A stretch of 64,000 bases of DNA from Alteraurantiacibacter aestuarii (GCF_009827405.1 NZ_WTYY01000003.1:532450-596449); one strand, 5' to 3'; shown: positions 27,493-37,543, counted from the stretch's first letter. The notes: a model not told the origin generated them from the letters alone. Translations and numbers: made by a program.

Positions 27493-29892
27493 ATGATGTC
27501 CACAAAGCGCCGCATGGGCTTTGCAATCGCGTTTGTTCTGGGCCTTTCGGGCTGTGCACAGGCGCCGCTGGAGCAAGGCCCCAATCCGGCAGAGATGAGC
27601 GTCGAGGAAATTCTCGAGGCGATGACGCTGGAGCACAAGATCGGCCAGCTGATCATGCCCGACATCTCCACCATCACGATGGAGGATGTCGAACAATACC
27701 GCTTCGGCATGATCCTGAACGGCGGAAACAGCGGGCCGGGCGGCGATGATCTGGCTGCCGCTCCCCTGTGGCTGGACCTGGCCGATGCAGTGTGGGAAGC
27801 GTCGAGCGCTCCGCTGGGCGCGGAGGAGCCGTCCATTCCGGCCTTGTGGGCCACCGATGCGGTGCACGGTCACAGCAACATCCCCGGTGCCACGCTGTTC
27901 CCGCACAATATCGCCCTTGGCGCGGCGGGTGACGAGGACCTGATGGTCCGCATCGGCGAGGCCACGGCTGCGGAAATCGCCGCGACCGGCATCGACTGGA
28001 CCTTTGCCCCCACCATTGCGGTTGCCCGCGATGATCGCTGGGGCCGGACCTATGAGAGCTTCTCCGAAGATACCGATCTGGTCGCCCGGCTGGGTGCGGC
28101 CAACATTATCGGCCTGCAGGGCGATCCGGCCAGCGACAGCTTTCTGGATGAGCGCCACGTTATCGCCACGGCCAAGCACTTCTTTGCCGATGGCGGCACC
28201 AACGGGCTGGATCAGGGCGATGCCGCAGGTGATCTGGACGAACTGATCGCCGTGCACGGCACGCCCTATATCCCGGCCATCGCCGCCGGTGTGCAGACGG
28301 TCATGGTCTCCTTTTCCAGCATCAACGGCGTCAAGATGCACGGCAATGAGCCGCTGCTCAAAGGCCTGCTGCGCGATCAATATGGCTTTGAGGGGCTGAC
28401 CGTGGGTGACTGGAACGGCCATGGGCAATTGCCCGGCTGCACGGCTTCCAACTGCCCCGATGCGCTGCTGGCGGGACTGGATGTCTATATGGTGCCCGAA
28501 GACTGGCGCGATCTGTATGACAGCCTGCTGGAGCAGGCGCGTGCCGGCACCATTCCGATGGAGCGCATAGACGAGGCCGTTGGCCGCATGTTGCGCCTGA
28601 AGATGGCCTATGGCCTGTTCACCAAGCCACGCCCGTCGGAGCGCGCCGTGGGCGGCGACTGGGATATCATCGGATCACCCCAGCACCGCGAAATCGCCCG
28701 CGAGGCCGTTCGCAAATCGCTGGTCCTGCTGGAGAACGACGGCGTCCTGCCGATCCGCTCCTCCGCGCGCATCGTGGTGGCGGGCGCGGCTGCCGATGAC
28801 GTGGTGCGCCAGTCGGGCGGCTGGACGGTCACCTGGCAGGGCGGCGGTGAGCTGACCGAGGACAATCTGCCGGGCGCAACCTCCGTCTATGACGGTATCG
28901 CCGCAGCCATGAGCGAGGGCGGGGGTGAGGCCATCCTTGCCAGCGATGGTACATTCACTGGCCGCGCCGATGCCGCAATCGTGGTGTTTGGCGAACAGCC
29001 CTATGCCGAATTCGAAGGCGACAGGGCCGATCTCGCCTTCCGGGATGAGGAAGGTCTGGGACTGCTGCGCCGCTTCAAGCGCGCGGGCATACCCACGGTC
29101 GCCGTGTTCCTTTCCGGCCGCCCGCTGTGGGTTAACCGGGAGCTGGCGGAGGCGGATGCCTTTGTGGCGGCATGGTTGCCGGGCAGCGAGGGGCAGGGCG
29201 TGGCCGATGTGCTGATCGGCACCGCCGATGGAGCTGCGCGGCATGATTTCACCGGCAAACTGTCATTCGGCTGGCCTTCGGGCTGCCTGGCGCAATCCGA
29301 TCTGTTGTTCCCGCTTGGCTTTGGCGGCTCCTACGCCCGTCCGCCTGCTGCGCGCAATTATGCGACCCAGTGCAGCGCCCTGAATGCCACACAGGCAGGC
29401 AGGATCGCACTTTTCGACCGGGGTCTCGCCCAGAATGTGACGGCCCGAGTATCGGCAGGTGCGGCCAGCAGCGATCTGCCACGGTTGCGCGGCACATCTG
29501 CCAGCGGCACGTTCACCGCATCGGGTGTCGATCTGGACGCACAGGAAGATGCCCGCCTGCTCAGCTGGACTGGTCCGGCCCGCCTGGAATTGGTGCTGGC
29601 GGAAGGGGCGCAGCTGCCCCCCAATGCAGCGATCGCCATCGAATATATCGCCGCCGAGAGGCCGGGCAGTTCGCTCTCGCTGATCAGTGACAGCGGCACG
29701 CTGGACATAACCGACACCATCGAACTGGCAGTGGGCAAGGGCCGCCGCCGGGCCACGATTGCGCTTGCCTGTCTTGGCAACAAGGCACCTGCCATTCTTG
29801 GCCTTGCGGCCGATGGCGCTGCTGAAATCACCATAGCATCGCTCGCCATCGTTCCGGGGCAAGCAACGCATTCATGTAACGGACCGTTCTAG
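27493..29892 (+). CDS. Glycoside hydrolase family 3 lipoprotein (beta-glucosidase / exo-glucanase)
   Basis: 799 residues. Lipobox LSGC gives a lipid anchor. The N-terminal GH3 barrel has KHFFADGGT and the nucleophile Asp at residue 306 (VGDW). The second GH3 domain starts near residue 410 (REAVRKSLVLLENDGVLPI), and a C-terminal beta-sandwich region (~650-799) resembles ExoP-type exo-1,3/1,4-glucanases. It would release glucose from beta-glucan oligosaccharides. A LacI-type operator sits 26 bp upstream. Two ATG codons in tandem (27493, 27496) are both usable. Confidence 0.9.
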   Translation: MMSTKRRMGFAIAFVLGLSGCAQAPLEQGPNPAEMSVEEILEAMTLEHKIGQLIMPDISTITMEDVEQYRFGMILNGGNSGPGGDDLAAAPLWLDLADAVWEASSAPLGAEEPSIPALWATDAVHGHSNIPGATLFPHNIALGAAGDEDLMVRIGEATAAEIAATGIDWTFAPTIAVARDDRWGRTYESFSEDTDLVARLGAANIIGLQGDPASDSFLDERHVIATAKHFFADGGTNGLDQGDAAGDLDELIAVHGTPYIPAIAAGVQTVMVSFSSINGVKMHGNEPLLKGLLRDQYGFEGLTVGDWNGHGQLPGCTASNCPDALLAGLDVYMVPEDWRDLYDSLLEQARAGTIPMERIDEAVGRMLRLKMAYGLFTKPRPSERAVGGDWDIIGSPQHREIAREAVRKSLVLLENDGVLPIRSSARIVVAGAAADDVVRQSGGWTVTWQGGGELTEDNLPGATSVYDGIAAAMSEGGGEAILASDGTFTGRADAAIVVFGEQPYAEFEGDRADLAFRDEEGLGLLRRFKRAGIPTVAVFLSGRPLWVNRELAEADAFVAAWLPGSEGQGVADVLIGTADGAARHDFTGKLSFGWPSGCLAQSDLLFPLGFGGSYARPPAARNYATQCSALNATQAGRIALFDRGLAQNVTARVSAGAASSDLPRLRGTSASGTFTASGVDLDAQEDARLLSWTGPARLELVLAEGAQLPPNAAIAIEYIAAERPGSSLSLISDSGTLDITDTIELAVGKGRRRATIALACLGNKAPAILGLAADGAAEITIASLAIVPGQATHSCNGPF

Positions 29893-29925
29893 CCCGATCT
29901 AGAAGGCCGCCGGAGGGGAATTATC

Positions 29926-31218
29926 ATGGCATTGGCACCCAATATCGCGACCAGCACAGACCCTAATCCGATCGAGGATAGCGGCGAGCACATCAACGCC
30001 CCCGGGCTGCAATATTTCGTGTTCGCGCTGTTCTTCATCTTTGGCGGCATCACCTCGCTCAACGATGTGATCATCCCCAAGTTGAAGGAGCTGTTCACGC
30101 TCAATTACACGCAGGCCATGCTGGTGCAGTTCTGCTTCTTTGCCGCCTATGCGATTGTCGGCATTCCGGGCGCACGGCTGGTCAAGAAACTGGGCTACAT
30201 GCGCGGGGCGGTGGCCGGGCTGGTGATCATGATGGCGGGCTGCCTGCTGTTCATTCCTGCCTCGCAGACGGCCACCTATGCGCTGTTCCTGTTCGCGCTG
30301 TTCATTCTCGCCAGCGGCGTGGTGATCGTGCAGGTGGTGGCCAATCCGCTGATCAGCCTGCTTGGCCCATCGCGTACGGCGCACAGCCGCCTGACTTTTG
30401 CGCAGGCGTTCAATTCGCTGGGCACCACCGTGTTTCCCATCGTCGGCTCGATCATCATTCTGGGCAGCCTTGCCACCATCAGCGCAGACCAGCTTTCGGG
30501 CGCGGAACTGACCGCTTACCGGCAGGCCGAAAGCGAAGCGATCTGGCAGGGCTATCTGGGCCTTGCCGTGCTGATCGGCCTGGTTGCCGCCGTGGTGTGG
30601 CTGTTCCGCAACCGCCTGCAGGGTGAAAAGCATGAGGCATCGGGCGGACTGGCCGGACTGGACCTGCTGAAGCGCGGGCGGTTCGGTTACGGCGCCTTGT
30701 GCATCTTCCTGTATGTGGGGGCCGAGGTTTCCATCGGTTCGATCATCGTCAGCTATCTGATGCAGGCGCACGTGCTCAACGTGGCGGAGAATGTCGCCGG
30801 GCCGATGATCGGGCTTTACTGGGGCGGCGCCATGGTTGGCCGGTTCATCGGATCGGCGCTGTTGCGCATGCTCAGTCCGGGCAAGATTCTTGCCTTCGTG
30901 GCGGCGGGCGCGATCACGCTGATCGCCATCTCGGCCAATTCAACCGGCGAAGTGGCGGCCTATACGCTGCTGGCAGTGGGCCTGATGAATTCGATCATGT
31001 TCCCGACCATCTTCTCGCTCGCCTGTGAGAAGCTGGGTCCGCGTGCGGCGGATGGATCGGGCATCATCAATGTGGCGATCTGCGGCGGGGCGATCGTGCC
31101 GCTGCTGTTCGGAGTGATTGCCGATACCAGCGGCAGCCTGACATTCGCGCTGATGCTGCCGGTGATCTGCTATGCCATCATCGCCGGCTTCGGGATTTTC
31201 GCCCGGCGCCCCGCCTGA
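29926..31218 (+). CDS. FucP/GluP-type sugar:proton symporter (MFS)
   Basis: 430 residues with 12 predicted membrane segments. The first segments read FFIFGGITSLNDVIIPKLK and FFAAYAIVGIPGARLVKKLGY, the signature of the fucose/glucose/galactose permease family, and PLISLLGPSRTAHSRLTFAQAFNSLGT matches its central loop. Begins 34 bp after the GH3 stop with GGAGGGG upstream. Probably imports the glucose freed by GH3. Confidence 0.9.
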   Translation: MALAPNIATSTDPNPIEDSGEHINAPGLQYFVFALFFIFGGITSLNDVIIPKLKELFTLNYTQAMLVQFCFFAAYAIVGIPGARLVKKLGYMRGAVAGLVIMMAGCLLFIPASQTATYALFLFALFILASGVVIVQVVANPLISLLGPSRTAHSRLTFAQAFNSLGTTVFPIVGSIIILGSLATISADQLSGAELTAYRQAESEAIWQGYLGLAVLIGLVAAVVWLFRNRLQGEKHEASGGLAGLDLLKRGRFGYGALCIFLYVGAEVSIGSIIVSYLMQAHVLNVAENVAGPMIGLYWGGAMVGRFIGSALLRMLSPGKILAFVAAGAITLIAISANSTGEVAAYTLLAVGLMNSIMFPTIFSLACEKLGPRAADGSGIINVAICGGAIVPLLFGVIADTSGSLTFALMLPVICYAIIAGFGIFARRPA

Positions 31219-31234
31219 CGGGAACTCCCGCACC

Positions 31235-31615
31235 TCACGGTTTGAAACGCGCGCCTCTGATGTGGGTGAACTGATCGCCTGCAAGCTCATACATGGCGAT
31301 GGTTTCAACCGTGCGGTGATCGCCTGCCCTGGTTGGCCAGATTTCAAAGTCCGGCCAGTCCTTGAAGGTATCGAAAGTGGTGCGGCAGTGCATGGCGATG
31401 CGGGTGGGGGTGACGATCACGTCCAGCGGGGTGACCACCTCGGTGATATGCGCCTTCACCTCGCGGTAGAAGGACAGGATGTTCTCACGCCCGACGATTG
31501 TCTTCGATCCGCCCAGCTCGAACACCACGTCATCGGCATAGAAACGGCCGAACCCGTCAAAATCATTGCCGTTGAACGCCGCCACATAGGACCGGAAATC
31601 CTCTTCAGTCATCAT
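31235..31615 (-). CDS. NTF2-fold (SnoaL-like) protein
   Basis: 126 residues: helical start EEDFRSYVAAFNGNDFDGFGRFYADDVVFEL followed by a cone-shaped beta-sheet region, typical of SnoaL-like/limonene-epoxide-hydrolase relatives. No known catalytic signature stands out, so function is open. It follows the DUF4403 lipoprotein by nine bases and ends 16 bp from the opposing sugar permease. A tandem ATGATG marks the start with GAGAAGG before it. Confidence 0.75.
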   Translation of the reverse strand: MMTEEDFRSYVAAFNGNDFDGFGRFYADDVVFELGGSKTIVGRENILSFYREVKAHITEVVTPLDVIVTPTRIAMHCRTTFDTFKDWPDFEIWPTRAGDHRTVETIAMYELAGDQFTHIRGARFKP

Positions 31616-31624
31616 GCCTTCTCC

Positions 31625-33115
31625 CTAATTGATGCTTGCCGATAGCCGCGCCGTGCCCACTGCGGCCACCGGCAGGAACAGGCCCCGTCCGGTCACCTGG
31701 ATCGGACCGTGACCAACGCTGGTGATGGAGGCATTTATCTGCACGCCTTCTGCGGCAAGATTGGCCAGCGCTTCGCGGGCATCGGCAATAACGCCTTCAT
31801 ATTCGCGGGTGAAATCGCCCACCAGCGCCTGTTCAATCCCGGCGCGCAGCTCTTCGCCTGCAACCATGCGGGTGAGCAGGTCCACTGCGGGCCGGTCACT
31901 GTCGCCATAAATGGTCAGGTCGCGGATTGCGATCACGGCGCTGTCAGGTTCATTGAAGGGGATGCCGGTGAGCCAGACCTTGCCCTGCGCGCTGCCATAG
32001 CGCGAGGCGATGCCTTCGCTTGGCGCCACCTGCGCATCCACGCCCACGGCGATGCGGCCATTCTCGGTCGCGTAGATTTCCACTGAGCGGAAATCCGCAG
32101 TGATCGCGCCCACCTGCGGCAGGGACAGGCCCTTTTCGTTGAGCTTTCGCAAGGCCCGCAGCAGCACCGGTTCCAGATGGGCATATTGCGCCAGCACGGG
32201 CACCGCCAGATGCAGCCCGTCGCGGCTGATGTTCTGAGCGCGCGGCGGCAGCGCGGTGGGTGTGGGCGCGGGCGGGCGGTCGCCAATCACCGTTTCCGTG
32301 CGCGCGGCCAGCGCGATGTCGACCAGCATCTGCCGTCCTTCGAAGTGGTACCCATCCACGCCCAGCGCCTGCGGGGTGATGCGCATCCATGCAGGCGGGT
32401 TCTCGCCATTGAGGGAGATCACGGCAAAGCCCTTCTCCCAGGCATTATCGACAAAGGGATGCAGCTGGATACGGGCAAATTCGCGCTCCAGCTCTCGTTC
32501 CAGACTGGTGACCAGGCCCTGCAACTCGCGGTCTGCGTGGCTGGTCAGGCGGATGCGCTGTCCCAGGAAATCAATCCCCGGCTCCTCGCTCCAGTCATAG
32601 GATACGTCGATATTGGCGCGCAGCCGCCAGTCCGGCGTGACCGAAAGCCGCGCGCGAAGCGTGGCCATGACAGAGCCGGTGGCGGTTTCGCCTTCCAGTA
32701 TGCCGCCGATATCCTCTGCCCGCAGGCTGGCATTGACCGGCAGGCGGATCAGCAGGTCACGCCCGCGGCCCGACAAGGTGATGCGCCCGCGCGTCGCCTC
32801 TCCCAATATGCGGCAGGCGATATCGGGGGTGAGCGCAATATCCAGCCCAAGGCGGCGCACGCGCTGGGCCGGGATGCAATTGCTGCGCTGCTCGTCAATC
32901 GACCACAGGCGGCGCGGGATGCGATCCTGCAACGCGGATTGCAACTGATCGAGCGAGATCGCCAGCGGCACGCGCATGGTCGAACTGGCGGTATCGATGA
33001 CCGGCGCGGTTTCCACGCGCGCTGGCGGCTCGACCTCGATTTCATTGCTGCATGCCGTTAGACCCAGAGCCATCATCGCGGCCGCCGTCATGGCCCTGAT
33101 GGCGGCGAAGCGCAT
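31625..33115 (-). CDS. DUF4403-family lipoprotein
   Basis: 496 residues with lipobox LTAC (signal ~1-20). Two repeated beta-rich halves with SRDGLHLAVPVLAQYAHL and VSYDWSEEPGIDFLGQRIRL resemble the DUF4403 family of unknown role. The repeated amphipathic strands recall lipid-binding SMP/BPI-like folds, but this is a guess. The start at 33115 overlaps the panC stop (TGATG), favouring it over a longer frame to 33295. Probably cotranscribed with panC and the NTF2-like gene. Confidence 0.75.
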   Translation of the reverse strand: MRFAAIRAMTAAAMMALGLTACSNEIEVEPPARVETAPVIDTASSTMRVPLAISLDQLQSALQDRIPRRLWSIDEQRSNCIPAQRVRRLGLDIALTPDIACRILGEATRGRITLSGRGRDLLIRLPVNASLRAEDIGGILEGETATGSVMATLRARLSVTPDWRLRANIDVSYDWSEEPGIDFLGQRIRLTSHADRELQGLVTSLERELEREFARIQLHPFVDNAWEKGFAVISLNGENPPAWMRITPQALGVDGYHFEGRQMLVDIALAARTETVIGDRPPAPTPTALPPRAQNISRDGLHLAVPVLAQYAHLEPVLLRALRKLNEKGLSLPQVGAITADFRSVEIYATENGRIAVGVDAQVAPSEGIASRYGSAQGKVWLTGIPFNEPDSAVIAIRDLTIYGDSDRPAVDLLTRMVAGEELRAGIEQALVGDFTREYEGVIADAREALANLAAEGVQINASITSVGHGPIQVTGRGLFLPVAAVGTARLSASIN

Positions 33116-33975
33116 CAGATGCGCGCCTCTACGGCCATATTGTCGATCAGGCGGGTCTGGCCGATCCGTGCCGCCACCAGCAGGCGGGCGGGCCTTTGCG
33201 GTGTGCCCGGCAGCAGCGCCAGGCTTTCGGCATCGGCCAGGCTGGCATAATCGACTGAGGCAAAACCGGCGGCGAGCAATTGCTGCTCCAGCCATGCCAG
33301 CGTGGCGGCAACATCCTCGCCCCGCTCGATCCGCGCAATCGCCTCGCGCATGGCCTGATTCAGCCGTGCTGCCGCCTGCCGGTTTGCCGGTGAGAGATAG
33401 GCATTGCGGCTGCTCATCGCCAGCCCGTCGGACTCACGCACGGTCGGTATGCCGATGATATTGCCCGCATGGGGCAGGATCAGGTCCAGATCGCGCGCCA
33501 TGCGGCGGATCACCGCCAGCTGCTGCCAGTCCTTCTCCCCGAACAGAGCGACATCGGGGCGCACCTGATTGAACAATTTGCACACCACCGTGGCCACACC
33601 GTCGAAATGGCCGGGACGCGAGGCGCCGCACAAGCCCTCGCTCACGCCTGCCACGGTGATCGATGTGGCAAAGCCGCCGGGATACATCTCGGCTCCATCC
33701 GGCGCCCATAACAGTGCCACGCCTTCGCTCTCCAGCAAGGCCTTGTCCCGCTCCAGCTGGCGCGGATAGGCGTCCAGATCCTCATTCGGGCCGAACTGGG
33801 TGGGATTGACGAAGATCGAAACCACCACGTGGGGCGCATATTTCTTCGCCTCGCGCACCAGAGTCAGATGGCCGTCATGCAAGGCGCCCATGGTGGGGAC
33901 CAGGGCAATCTTGCCCTGTTCGCGCAAGTCATCCACAGCTTCACGCAAATGTGTGATGTGGTTGATGGTTTGCAC
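33115..33975 (-). CDS. panC: Pantoate-beta-alanine ligase
   Basis: 286 residues. Joins pantoate and beta-alanine with ATP in pantothenate (coenzyme A) synthesis, cytoplasm. ATP-binding [22 protein letters not shown], and FGEKDWQQL with the KMSK-like AMSSRN are all present. The GTG at 33975 has a GGAGGGGAG site upstream and gives the family's usual N-terminus; the ATG at 34005 would add ten residues. Divergent from mipZ. Confidence 0.93.
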   Translation of the reverse strand: MQTINHITHLREAVDDLREQGKIALVPTMGALHDGHLTLVREAKKYAPHVVVSIFVNPTQFGPNEDLDAYPRQLERDKALLESEGVALLWAPDGAEMYPGGFATSITVAGVSEGLCGASRPGHFDGVATVVCKLFNQVRPDVALFGEKDWQQLAVIRRMARDLDLILPHAGNIIGIPTVRESDGLAMSSRNAYLSPANRQAAARLNQAMREAIARIERGEDVAATLAWLEQQLLAAGFASVDYASLADAESLALLPGTPQRPARLLVAARIGQTRLIDNMAVEARI

Positions 33976-34013
33976 GGGCTCTCCCCTCCGATAAGGTCTC
34001 CTCAACAGACCTG

Positions 34014-34049
34014 GCCTCAGCTGCCTGCCTAGCCTCAGCTGCCTGATAG
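34014..34049. repeat. Two-copy 18-bp direct repeat in the panC-mipZ gap
   Basis: GCCTCAGCTGCCTGCCTA (34014-34031) followed by GCCTCAGCTGCCTGATAG (34032-34049); the first 14 bases are identical. It lies in the 92-bp divergent promoter region between panC and mipZ, 18 bp before the mipZ start. Confidence 0.75.
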
Positions 34050-34067
34050 AGAAAGCCTGCCCTTATC

Positions 34068-34904
34068 GTGAGCGCAAATACAGCCCATCGCCCCGCCCAC
34101 CGGATCGTCTTCGCCAATGAGAAGGGCGGGACCGGCAAATCCACCACCGCCGTGCATGTGGCGGTGGCGCTTGCCTATCAGGGCGCGAAGGTCGCCGCGA
34201 TCGATCTCGATACCCGCCAGCGCACCATGCACCGCTATTGCGAAAACCGCGCCGAAACGCGTGAGCGCCGCCAGATCGATCTGCCCGGCCCGCAGTGTGC
34301 CGTGTTCGAAGGCGAGGATATTGCCCAGCTGGAGCAACAGGTCGCGCGGCTGGGTGAAGGCATGGACTTCATCATCTTCGATACGCCGGGACGCGATGAT
34401 CCCTTTGCCCGCCATGTCGCCACCGAGGCCGATACGCTGGTCACGCCGATGAACGACAGCTTCGTCGATTTCGACCTGATCGGGCAGGTCGATGCGGAAA
34501 CCTTCAAGGTCCGCCGCCTGAGCTTTTATGCAGAGCTGATCTGGGAAGCACGTCTGAAGCGCAGCCGCGCCACGGTGGAGCAGCAGCGCCGGGAAATGGA
34601 CTGGGTGGTGGTGCGCAACCGCACCGGCCACACCGATGCCCGCAACCAGCGCCGCATCGATCAGGCGCTGACAGAACTTTCCAAGCGCGTGGGCTTTCGC
34701 ATTTCGCACGGCCTGTCGGAGCGCGTGGTGTACCGCGAGCTGTTTCCGTCCGGCCTGACACTGCTGGACAAGGGGCATCTGGGCGAACTGGGCACCAGCC
34801 ATCTGGTTGCGCGGCAGGAATTGCGCGCGCTGGTCGCCAATCTCAAACTGCCCATGCCGGCCCGCCCCTCCGAACTGGCGCTGCAACCCAGCGAGGCGGC
34901 CTGA
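34068..34904 (+). CDS. mipZ: Division-plane positioning ATPase MipZ (ParA family)
   Basis: 278 residues. Deviant Walker A NEKGGTGKST (residues 17-26) and a DTPGRDD switch motif. The sequence matches MipZ, which binds ParB at the origin region and forms a gradient that keeps FtsZ at mid-cell, more closely than chromosomal ParA. Typical of Caulobacterales, Rhodobacterales and Sphingomonadales. GTG start at 34068. Followed three bases later by the J-protein gene. Confidence 0.88.
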   Translation: MSANTAHRPAHRIVFANEKGGTGKSTTAVHVAVALAYQGAKVAAIDLDTRQRTMHRYCENRAETRERRQIDLPGPQCAVFEGEDIAQLEQQVARLGEGMDFIIFDTPGRDDPFARHVATEADTLVTPMNDSFVDFDLIGQVDAETFKVRRLSFYAELIWEARLKRSRATVEQQRREMDWVVVRNRTGHTDARNQRRIDQALTELSKRVGFRISHGLSERVVYRELFPSGLTLLDKGHLGELGTSHLVARQELRALVANLKLPMPARPSELALQPSEAA

Positions 34905-34907
34905 GCC

Positions 34908-35195
34908 ATGACGCGCCTGATCGTCCTTGCCGCTCTTGGCTGTATCGCCTTCAAGATGATCACCGGGCGCTGGCCATGGGAAAAGAAAATATCCACGCGC
35001 GGCCTTGCGATCTATCGGGCGCGCAGGTTGCTGGGGGTTGAAGCAGGCGCCGGCAGGGAAGAAATTGTTGCAGCGCACAAGCGATTGGTCACTATGGTGC
35101 ATCCAGACAAGGGCGGCACCAATGAACAGGTGCACGAAGCCAATGCTGCGCGTGATTTGTTGTTTGATGAACTTCCCGGCCGATCGGTCAATTAG
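34908..35195 (+). CDS. Membrane-anchored J-domain protein
   Basis: 95 residues: a hydrophobic N-terminal segment (~3-18), then a J domain with the HPD motif (HPDKGGT). The architecture resembles small Tim14-like J-proteins that recruit DnaK to the membrane. Starts three bases after mipZ. Its stop lies in the first copy of the 14-bp triplication. Confidence 0.85.
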   Translation: MTRLIVLAALGCIAFKMITGRWPWEKKISTRGLAIYRARRLLGVEAGAGREEIVAAHKRLVTMVHPDKGGTNEQVHEANAARDLLFDELPGRSVN

Positions 35196-35225
35196 CATCG
35201 ATCAATTAGCATCGGTCAATTAGCA
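35184..35225. repeat. Triplicated 14-bp unit covering the J-protein stop and the next RBS
   Basis: Three tandem copies of TCRRTCAATTAGCA (35184-35197, 35198-35211, 35212-35225); copies 1 and 3 are identical and copy 2 differs at one base. Each carries TAG, and because the period is 14 the three TAGs (35193, 35207, 35221) fall in three different frames. The last copy merges into the AGGAG of the next gene. Confidence 0.9.
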
Positions 35226-35234
35226 GGAGCCAAA

Positions 35235-36641
35235 ATGACCCACACATTCAATCCCACGGTTCTTCGTGAATACGATATTCGCGGTATTGTCGGCGAGACG
35301 CTGGGCGTGGAAGATGCCCGCGCGATCGGGCGCGGCTTCGGCACGCTGTTGCAGCGCGATGGCGGCAAGAAGGTGGCGGTTGGCTATGATGGCCGGGTCA
35401 GCTCACCCATGCTGGAAGCGGCGCTGATCGAAGGGCTTACGGCCACCGGCTGCGATGTCCGGCGGATCGGCATGGCCGCCACGCCCATGCTCTATTACGC
35501 AGAAGCCTCAGCCGAAGAGGTGGATGGCGGCATTCAGATAACTGGCAGCCACAATCCCGCCAATTACAATGGCTTCAAGATGGTATTTCGCGGGCGTCCG
35601 TTCTTCGGCGCCGATATCCTCCTGCTGGGCAAGATGGCCGCGGCCGGAGACTGGATCGATGCCGCGCCGGGCAGCGTCGAGAGCGTCGATATCATGGACG
35701 CCTATATCGATCGCCTGCTCCAGGGTCTCGATGGAATCGATCCCCAGGTCCTGGCCGGTCTCAAGGTCGGCTGGGATGCCGGCAACGGTGCTGCCGGACC
35801 CGCGCTGGAAAAGCTCGCCGCGCGCCTGCCCGGGGAGCATCATCTGCTGTTTACCGAAGTCGATGGCGAATTTCCCAATCATCATCCTGATCCTACTGTT
35901 GAGGAAAATCTTGAGGATTTGCGGAAGCTTGTCTCCGTAAAATCCCTCGATTTCGGAGTGGCATTCGACGGGGATGGCGACAGGATCGGCGCAATCGATG
36001 GCCAGGGACGGGTGATCTGGGGCGATCAGCTGCTGATGATCTATGCCGAAGATCTGCTCAAGACGCGCAAGGGCGCGACGATTATCGCCGATGTGAAGGC
36101 CAGCCGCGCGCTGTTCGATCATATTGCGGAGTGCGGCGGCAAGCCGCTGATGTGGAAGACCGGCCACTCGCTGATTAAATCCAAAATGAAGGAAACTCAT
36201 TCGCCGCTGGCCGGGGAAATGAGCGGACACGTGTTTTTCGCCGACACATATTATGGTTTTGACGATGCGCTTTATGCCGGAATCAGGCTGATCGCGGCGT
36301 CTGCACGGCTGGGCAAATCGGTGACCCAGCTTCGCAGCGACATGCCGCAGATGCTCAACACGCCGGAAATGCGCTTCCAGGTGGATGAAAGCCGCAAGTT
36401 CGCCGCCATCGATGAAGTGAAGGAGCGGCTGGCCAGGACCACCGCGGACGTCAACGATACCGATGGCGTGCGCGTCACCAATGACGATGGCTGGTGGCTG
36501 CTGCGCGCATCCAACACGCAGGACGTGCTGGTGGCCCGTGCCGAGAGCAACAGTGAGGAAGGGCTCGCCCGCCTGATGGCGCAGATCGACGAGCAGCTCA
36601 GCCTGTCCGGCCTCAAGCGCGGCCCGCAAGCCGGGCACTAA
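35235..36641 (+). CDS. Phosphomannomutase/phosphoglucomutase
   Basis: 468 residues of the alpha-D-phosphohexomutase superfamily. Phospho-serine loop TGSHNP with S105, metal-binding DGDGDR at 245-250, sugar-recognition GEMSGH, and the C-terminal phosphate-binding loop. It interconverts hexose 1- and 6-phosphates for exopolysaccharide and lipopolysaccharide sugars; the best-known sphingomonad relative is PgmG of gellan/sphingan synthesis. AGGAG sits eight bases before the ATG. Confidence 0.9.
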   Translation: MTHTFNPTVLREYDIRGIVGETLGVEDARAIGRGFGTLLQRDGGKKVAVGYDGRVSSPMLEAALIEGLTATGCDVRRIGMAATPMLYYAEASAEEVDGGIQITGSHNPANYNGFKMVFRGRPFFGADILLLGKMAAAGDWIDAAPGSVESVDIMDAYIDRLLQGLDGIDPQVLAGLKVGWDAGNGAAGPALEKLAARLPGEHHLLFTEVDGEFPNHHPDPTVEENLEDLRKLVSVKSLDFGVAFDGDGDRIGAIDGQGRVIWGDQLLMIYAEDLLKTRKGATIIADVKASRALFDHIAECGGKPLMWKTGHSLIKSKMKETHSPLAGEMSGHVFFADTYYGFDDALYAGIRLIAASARLGKSVTQLRSDMPQMLNTPEMRFQVDESRKFAAIDEVKERLARTTADVNDTDGVRVTNDDGWWLLRASNTQDVLVARAESNSEEGLARLMAQIDEQLSLSGLKRGPQAGH

Positions 36642-36649
36642 CCCGTCCG

Positions 36650-37492
36650 ATGGGTGATCGGCTGGGCGCCTATTGCGCCAGACTGGCGCTGGACGAAGTA
36701 CCGGGGGCCGATGCGGCGGGACTTGCCCTGCTGCAATCGGCCCACCGGCAGGCGATCACGTTCGAGAATCTGGACGTGCTGCTGGGCTGTCCGATCCTGA
36801 TCGGCAGTGACGATGTCTTTGCCAAGCTGGTGACGGCGGGCCGTGGCGGGTACTGTTTTGAACAGAACCGGCTTTATGCAGATATGCTGGCGCTGATGGG
36901 GATTGCCAGCCGCCCGCTGCTGGCGCGTCCCCGGCTGGCCATTCCCGATAATGTGATCCCGCCGCGAACGCATGTGCTGTTGCTGGCCGATCTTGGCGGT
37001 GAAAAGTGGCTTGCCGATGCCGGATTTGGCGGCTCCTACGTCCCGCCACTGCCGCTGACGGACGGTGCAGAAACGCGCACGCCGGATGGTGCGCGCCACC
37101 GCCTGCGCCATATCGGCCGGGCGGACGGCGACTGGCTACTCGAACGATCAGGCCCGCGCGCCACCACCGATGGCCGCGCGCAGCCACATGGCGACTGGCA
37201 GGCGCAATACAGCTTCGATCTGGCACCGGTCGCGCAGGCGGATATGGATCAGGCCAATCACTGGACCGCCACCTGGCCGCAATCGCGCTTTGTGCTGGGG
37301 CCTATTGTCAGCCGGGTGCTGCCGGGGGGCTTCATGGCGCTGTCCGGCACATCGCTCAGCATCGCACAGGGCGACCAGTCCGAGCGGCGCGAGTTGCAGG
37401 ACGCGCAAGAATGGCGCGCCGCCCTGGCCGATCTGTTCGCCATCGATCTGGACCTGGCGCAGGTCAGCCAGCTGCGCCTGTTTGACAGTTAG
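36650..37492 (+). CDS. Arylamine N-acetyltransferase
   Basis: 280 residues with the complete triad C69 (GGYCFEQN), H108 (RTHVLLL) and D123 (ADAGFG), spaced as in the Salmonella enzyme (69/107/122). Transfers acetyl from acetyl-CoA to arylamines, hydrazines or a natural amine; the physiological substrate here is unknown. Eight bases after the hexosephosphate mutase stop, so probably cotranscribed. Confidence 0.9.
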   Translation: MGDRLGAYCARLALDEVPGADAAGLALLQSAHRQAITFENLDVLLGCPILIGSDDVFAKLVTAGRGGYCFEQNRLYADMLALMGIASRPLLARPRLAIPDNVIPPRTHVLLLADLGGEKWLADAGFGGSYVPPLPLTDGAETRTPDGARHRLRHIGRADGDWLLERSGPRATTDGRAQPHGDWQAQYSFDLAPVAQADMDQANHWTATWPQSRFVLGPIVSRVLPGGFMALSGTSLSIAQGDQSERRELQDAQEWRAALADLFAIDLDLAQVSQLRLFDS

Positions 37493-37543
37493 ACAAATCC
37501 GCAAGTTGCGGCATACTCGCCCGTTCACAGGGGGGTTCAAGAC

